This document shows, piece after piece, positions 13,715 through 16,134 of a DNA stretch of 16,134 nt. The position numbers and the translations under genes are program-made. Source of the stretch: Actinomycetota bacterium. GTDB lineage: Bacteria; Actinomycetota; Acidimicrobiia; IMCC26256; PALSA-610. Below the pieces are notes generated by a model. That model searched no databases. It worked only from the letters and a program-made list of their open reading frames with translations, and had not been told where the DNA came from. Numbering within the stretch: position 1 is the stretch's first letter; the number at the start of each line of letters is the position of its first letter. The stretch is from positions 1 through 16,134 of the forward strand of contig SXJQ01000131.1 in assembly GCA_005779345.1 (NCBI GenBank), written 5' to 3'.

Positions 13715-15165
13715 ACGCGGCGATGCGTCCCCTCGCCGTTCGTGCGCGCCCGATCGGGTCGCTCGCGCCCGTCGCCGCGACCGGCGCGCTCGTCGTCGGG
13801 ATCGCGCTCGGTGAACGTCGGCCCTGGGCCGGCGGTCTCGTCGTGGTCGGCATCGCCGGCTTCGCGACCGCTTGGTTCGTGCGTGGGCGTCGCCGCGTGA
13901 CCCTGGCGTTGGTCGCGGCGGTCGTGCTCGGTACGGGGCTCGGGGCGCGGGCGGCGGGCGCGCGCGTGTGGCCCGTCGCCGGGTGGCCGCCGAGCCCGGT
14001 CGTGCTCGAGGGCATCGTCGACGACGAGCCACGCGGTCATCCGTTCGCGACATCGATCGTGATCGCGGCCGCGCGGATCGATGGTCGGCCATTGCGCCGG
14101 ACGGTCGCCGTGCGCGCATCGGGGCGCGAGTCGCTGCGATTGCGCGTGGTCCGCCTGGGCGACCGGGTGACGGTCCGCGGGACGCTGACGAGTTTGGATC
14201 CCGCCGACCGCGTCGCGCTCGCGGCCGGTGCCGCGGCGACCCTCGAGGAAGCGGAGATCGTGGCGTTCGAACCCGCGCGCGCACCACACCTCCTCGTCGG
14301 CGACCGGCTGCGATCGCGCATCGAACGGGGCGCGAGCGCGCTCCCCGCTGCCGACCGGGCGCTGCTCCTCGGCTTCCTGCTCGGCGACACCAACGACGTC
14401 GATGCCGAGACACGCGACGCGTTCCGGGCCGCCGGGCTCACCCACCTGCTCGCGGTGTCGGGCGCCAACGTGGCGTTCGTGCTGGCCCTGGCCGGTCCTG
14501 CGCTCCGACGCCTGTCGATGGGCGGCCGCGCCGCGCTGGGCACCGCGGTCGTCGTGGTGTTCGCTGCCGCGACGCGTTTCGAGCCGTCGGTCATGCGAGC
14601 GTCGGCGCTGACGCTCGTCGTGATGCTGGCGCGTCTCGCCGGACGCGAGCTCGCGCCGGCACGCGCGCTGGCGTTCGCGGTCTTCGCGCTGCTCGTGTAC
14701 GAACCACAACTGCTGCATTCGGTCGGATTTCGCCTCAGCGTCGCGGCGACGGCGGGCATCGTCGTGGGTTCGCGGCGCATCGCCGCGCGGTTGGCCGGGC
14801 CAACCGCCGTCCGCGACGCGCTCGCGGTGACGATCGCGGCCGAACTCGCCGTCGCGCCGATGCTCGTCGTCGAGTTCGGGTCGGTTCCTGCGGTGGCGCC
14901 CGTCGCCAACCTGCTCGCGGTGCCGGCCGCCGAGCCACTGACGATCTACGGGTTGGTCGCCACGGTGGTCGCCGACGGGCTGCCGCCGCGCCTGGCCGAC
15001 GCCTTGTTGTGGCCGTGCCAGGTGATGCTCGGCTGGGTCAGGGTCGTCGCACGCACCGCCGAACAGGTCCCCCTCGAACTCGACGCGCGGGGCCTCGCGT
15101 TTGCGGTCGTGCTGGTCGGCCTCGTGCTCGTCGGGCGGCGGCGGACCGCGGGCACCCTCCGGTAG
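13711..15165 (+). CDS. comEC: ComEC/Rec2 family DNA-uptake channel, without the metallo-beta-lactamase domain
   Basis: This 484-residue membrane protein starts with two or three helices (about 17-82), then a periplasmic OB-like segment (about 96-185). The competence domain follows with GFLLGDTNDV, the diagnostic GLTHLLAVSGANVAF (242-256) and many further helices up to residue 475. ComEC forms the channel that brings single-stranded DNA into the cytosol. Long forms carry a C-terminal metallo-beta-lactamase-like domain; here the protein ends right after the last helix, so any strand-degrading function must come from elsewhere. Short forms are known in other bacteria. The ATG overlaps the comEA stop (ATGA), giving coupled translation. 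Confidence 0.93.
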   Translation: MNAAMRPLAVRARPIGSLAPVAATGALVVGIALGERRPWAGGLVVVGIAGFATAWFVRGRRRVTLALVAAVVLGTGLGARAAGARVWPVAGWPPSPVVLEGIVDDEPRGHPFATSIVIAAARIDGRPLRRTVAVRASGRESLRLRVVRLGDRVTVRGTLTSLDPADRVALAAGAAATLEEAEIVAFEPARAPHLLVGDRLRSRIERGASALPAADRALLLGFLLGDTNDVDAETRDAFRAAGLTHLLAVSGANVAFVLALAGPALRRLSMGGRAALGTAVVVVFAAATRFEPSVMRASALTLVVMLARLAGRELAPARALAFAVFALLVYEPQLLHSVGFRLSVAATAGIVVGSRRIAARLAGPTAVRDALAVTIAAELAVAPMLVVEFGSVPAVAPVANLLAVPAAEPLTIYGLVATVVADGLPPRLADALLWPCQVMLGWVRVVARTAEQVPLELDARGLAFAVVLVGLVLVGRRRTAGTLR

Positions 15166-15175
15166 GTTCGAGTCG

Positions 15176-15667
15176 ATGACCGCCGCCGCACCGCTCGGAG
15201 CACCGGTCGTGCCGTTCCCGACCGTTCGGCTCGGCACCGAAGTGGTCGACACGCGATCCCGGGCACTGGTCGTCGACCGCCCCGAGGTCTGGTTCGATGT
15301 CCCCGACGCCACCGGTGGACGCGCGGCCGGTGTCGACCTCCACGCCGCGCACGACACTGCGCACGAGGCCGCGCAGGATGGCGCGGCGTTCGTCCGTTCG
15401 GCCGCCGGGGCGGCGGCCGCGGTCGCGGCCGGCTACGCCGCCGATCAGGTCGTGGTCGCCTCCGACCTCCCGATCCCCGCCCGCGCCGACCATCCGGCGT
15501 TGTGGCTGGCCCCCGGCACGGATCGGTCGACCGAACTCGCGTCGGTCGCGTGGGCGCTCTGGCACGGGTATCGGCTCGTCACCGCCTCCGATGTGGCCGG
15601 CGCGGAGCGCGTGTGTCGGACCGTCGAGGCGATCCTGGCCGAAGTGTTCGAGGAATGTGATGGCTGA
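15176..15667 (+). CDS. Unrecognised 163-residue protein between comEC and holA
   Basis: I do not recognise this protein. It starts at ATG 15176, ten bases after the comEC stop, and its stop overlaps the holA start by 8 bases, so it is part of the operon. There is no signal peptide and no membrane helix. The centre is an alanine-rich helical stretch (AAHDTAHEAAQDGAAFVRSAAGAAAAVAAGYAADQ), followed by VVVASDLPIPARADHPALWLAPG and a C-terminal helix with VCRTVEAILAEVFEE. Codon use matches its neighbours, and the tight spacing to both sides supports a real gene. The VVVASDLP and LWLAPG strands look like a small alpha/beta fold, but no catalytic motif can be seen. Confidence 0.7.
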   Translation: MTAAAPLGAPVVPFPTVRLGTEVVDTRSRALVVDRPEVWFDVPDATGGRAAGVDLHAAHDTAHEAAQDGAAFVRSAAGAAAAVAAGYAADQVVVASDLPIPARADHPALWLAPGTDRSTELASVAWALWHGYRLVTASDVAGAERVCRTVEAILAEVFEECDG

Positions 15668-15755
15668 CGCGGCCGTCCACGTGGTGTAGGGCGACGACCC
15701 GGTACTCCGAGCCGACGTCATGTCGCGCCTCGTCGACACGCTGCTCGCCGGCGAG
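15660..15755 (+). pseudogene. holA: DNA polymerase III delta subunit (HolA), N-terminal fragment with an amber codon, cut at the contig junction
   Basis: From ATG 15660 the frame reads ADAAVHVV, then TAG at 15687-15689, then GDDPVLRADVMSRLVDTLLAGE. Around the stop this matches the start of HolA, the delta subunit that loads the sliding clamp, where VVxGDDPVLR is the usual first strand and helix. A single base change (for example CAG or AAG to TAG) would explain the break. TAG ends comEC normally, so it is unlikely to be recoded. After GAG at 15753-15755 the sequence changes abruptly to AT-rich DNA and homology ends. As holA is essential, an intact copy probably exists; sequence error near a chimeric contig end is the simplest reading. 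Confidence 0.7.
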
Positions 15756-15760
15756 TAATA
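15750..15760. other. Abrupt composition and homology junction
   Basis: Left of about 15,755 the DNA is very GC-rich and encodes HolA; right of it the DNA is AT-rich and encodes a LamG domain, with no transition zone. No transposon end, target duplication, tRNA or integrase is visible at the joint. An assembly or amplification chimera is more likely than an insertion inside holA, but one window cannot decide. Confidence 0.7.
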
Positions 15761-16134
15761 CGGTAAAGTATTCTACTGGGATACATGGGCGTAACAATAT
15801 ATCTGCCTATTTTAATGGAACTGGTGCGCTTCGGGGTAAATGCCAGAATGTGCCTTTATCTGACTTCACCTTAGAATGTTGGGTGATGTTCACCCCTGAT
15901 ACATTTACAGAAGGTTCAAGTAGGCGAATTGTTCAATATGAAGGGGATTCTTCGGCAGATATTAATGAGATTTCGCTAATATATCAAAATGGTTATGTTG
16001 GTTCATGGGTATGGATTGATGGTGTTGGTCACGTTGGGTATTCTACGAATGAATTACCGTATGGGGTATGGCATCATATTGCAGTGGTTAGGCAAGGGTC
16101 TGTTATAGCGTTGTGTGTTAATGGCTATACCTAC
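15757..16134 (+). CDS. LamG / concanavalin A-like domain fragment in AT-rich foreign sequence (open at both ends)
   Basis: The frame is open from the junction to the end of the window, giving 126 residues with no start or stop of its own. It reads like a LamG-type jelly-roll: KYSTGIHG, ISAYFNGTGALRG, then LSDFTLECWVMFTPDTF, RRIVQYEGD, EISLIYQNGYVGSWVWIDG, ELPYGVWHHIAVVRQGS and IALCVNG. The order of SAYFNGT, FTLECWV, GVWHHIAVVR and a final VNG is the family pattern. Such domains bind glycans or ligands on large secreted proteins and phage or virus surface proteins. Codon choice is strongly A/T at third positions, unlike everything to the left, so this belongs to another genome or element. Confidence 0.75.

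Noticed and set aside
10898..14413. A 1,171-codon open frame on the minus strand covering the response regulator and far upstream
   Set aside because: Only its last 212 codons match a protein family. The upstream part is Arg/Ala-rich, antisense to comEC/comEA and in a different frame from the kinase: a by-product of high GC.
13483..15357. A 624-codon minus-strand open frame across comEC
   Set aside because: It is rich in His, Arg and Asp with no motif, and mirrors the comEC codons.
1..16134. CRISPR array or defence system
   Set aside because: No regularly spaced repeats and no cas, restriction-modification or toxin-antitoxin genes are visible.

Overview
The first ~15,755 bases are very GC-rich, with strongly GC-biased third codon positions and frequent GTG starts. 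The gene content fits a high-GC actinomycete: an actinobacterial-type leucyl-tRNA synthetase with KIGKS as its KMSKS loop, a hemerythrin/SRPBCC protein, a split-barrel PPOX protein, an Rv0577-like double VOC protein, and a comEA-comEC-X-holA string. An Acidimicrobiia-like (Ilumatobacter-like) origin is my best guess from gene style; no marker here proves it. The last ~380 bases are much more AT-rich and encode part of an unrelated LamG-like domain, so the contig is either chimeric or crosses an abrupt insertion boundary at about 15,755.

Layout. 1-716 (+): the end of a fumarylacetoacetate-hydrolase-family enzyme, then a PPOX-class flavin or F420 protein two bases later. 798-3521 (-): an enoyl-CoA hydratase-like protein, a hemerythrin-SRPBCC gene broken by a frameshift, and a RibD/DHFR-like reductase. 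3592-4080 (+): a cupin protein. 4110-5297 (-): a single reading frame joining a MerR-type DNA-binding domain to a complete SAICAR synthetase (PurC). It is preceded by a MerR-style promoter with a 19-bp spacer, and it has an internal Shine-Dalgarno plus ATG-ATG at the domain boundary. 5473-5967 (-): an SRPBCC protein. 5968-7092: a small accessory patch with a GNAT acetyltransferase between two ~77-bp direct repeats, each made of two hairpins; the second repeat runs into tRNA-Ala(GGC). 7166-7927 (-): double VOC protein. 8032-10905 (+): leuS. 10898-12801 (-): an ATGA-coupled sensor kinase and NarL-type response regulator. 13001-15667 (+): comEA, comEC (ATGA overlap) and an unrecognised 163-aa gene. 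15660-15755 (+): the first 32 codons of holA, with an amber codon at position 10. 15757-16134 (+): LamG-like fragment.

The most interesting item is the MerR-PurC fusion: a DNA-binding domain occupies the N-terminus of a purine-biosynthesis enzyme, in the place where MerR proteins normally carry their effector domain. The layout suggests two products, a fused regulator-enzyme and a free enzyme, from one autoregulated gene. Second are the paired-hairpin repeats flanking the acetyltransferase. The contig end needs caution: the holA amber codon, the abrupt composition change and the LamG fragment together suggest an unreliable or chimeric terminus.
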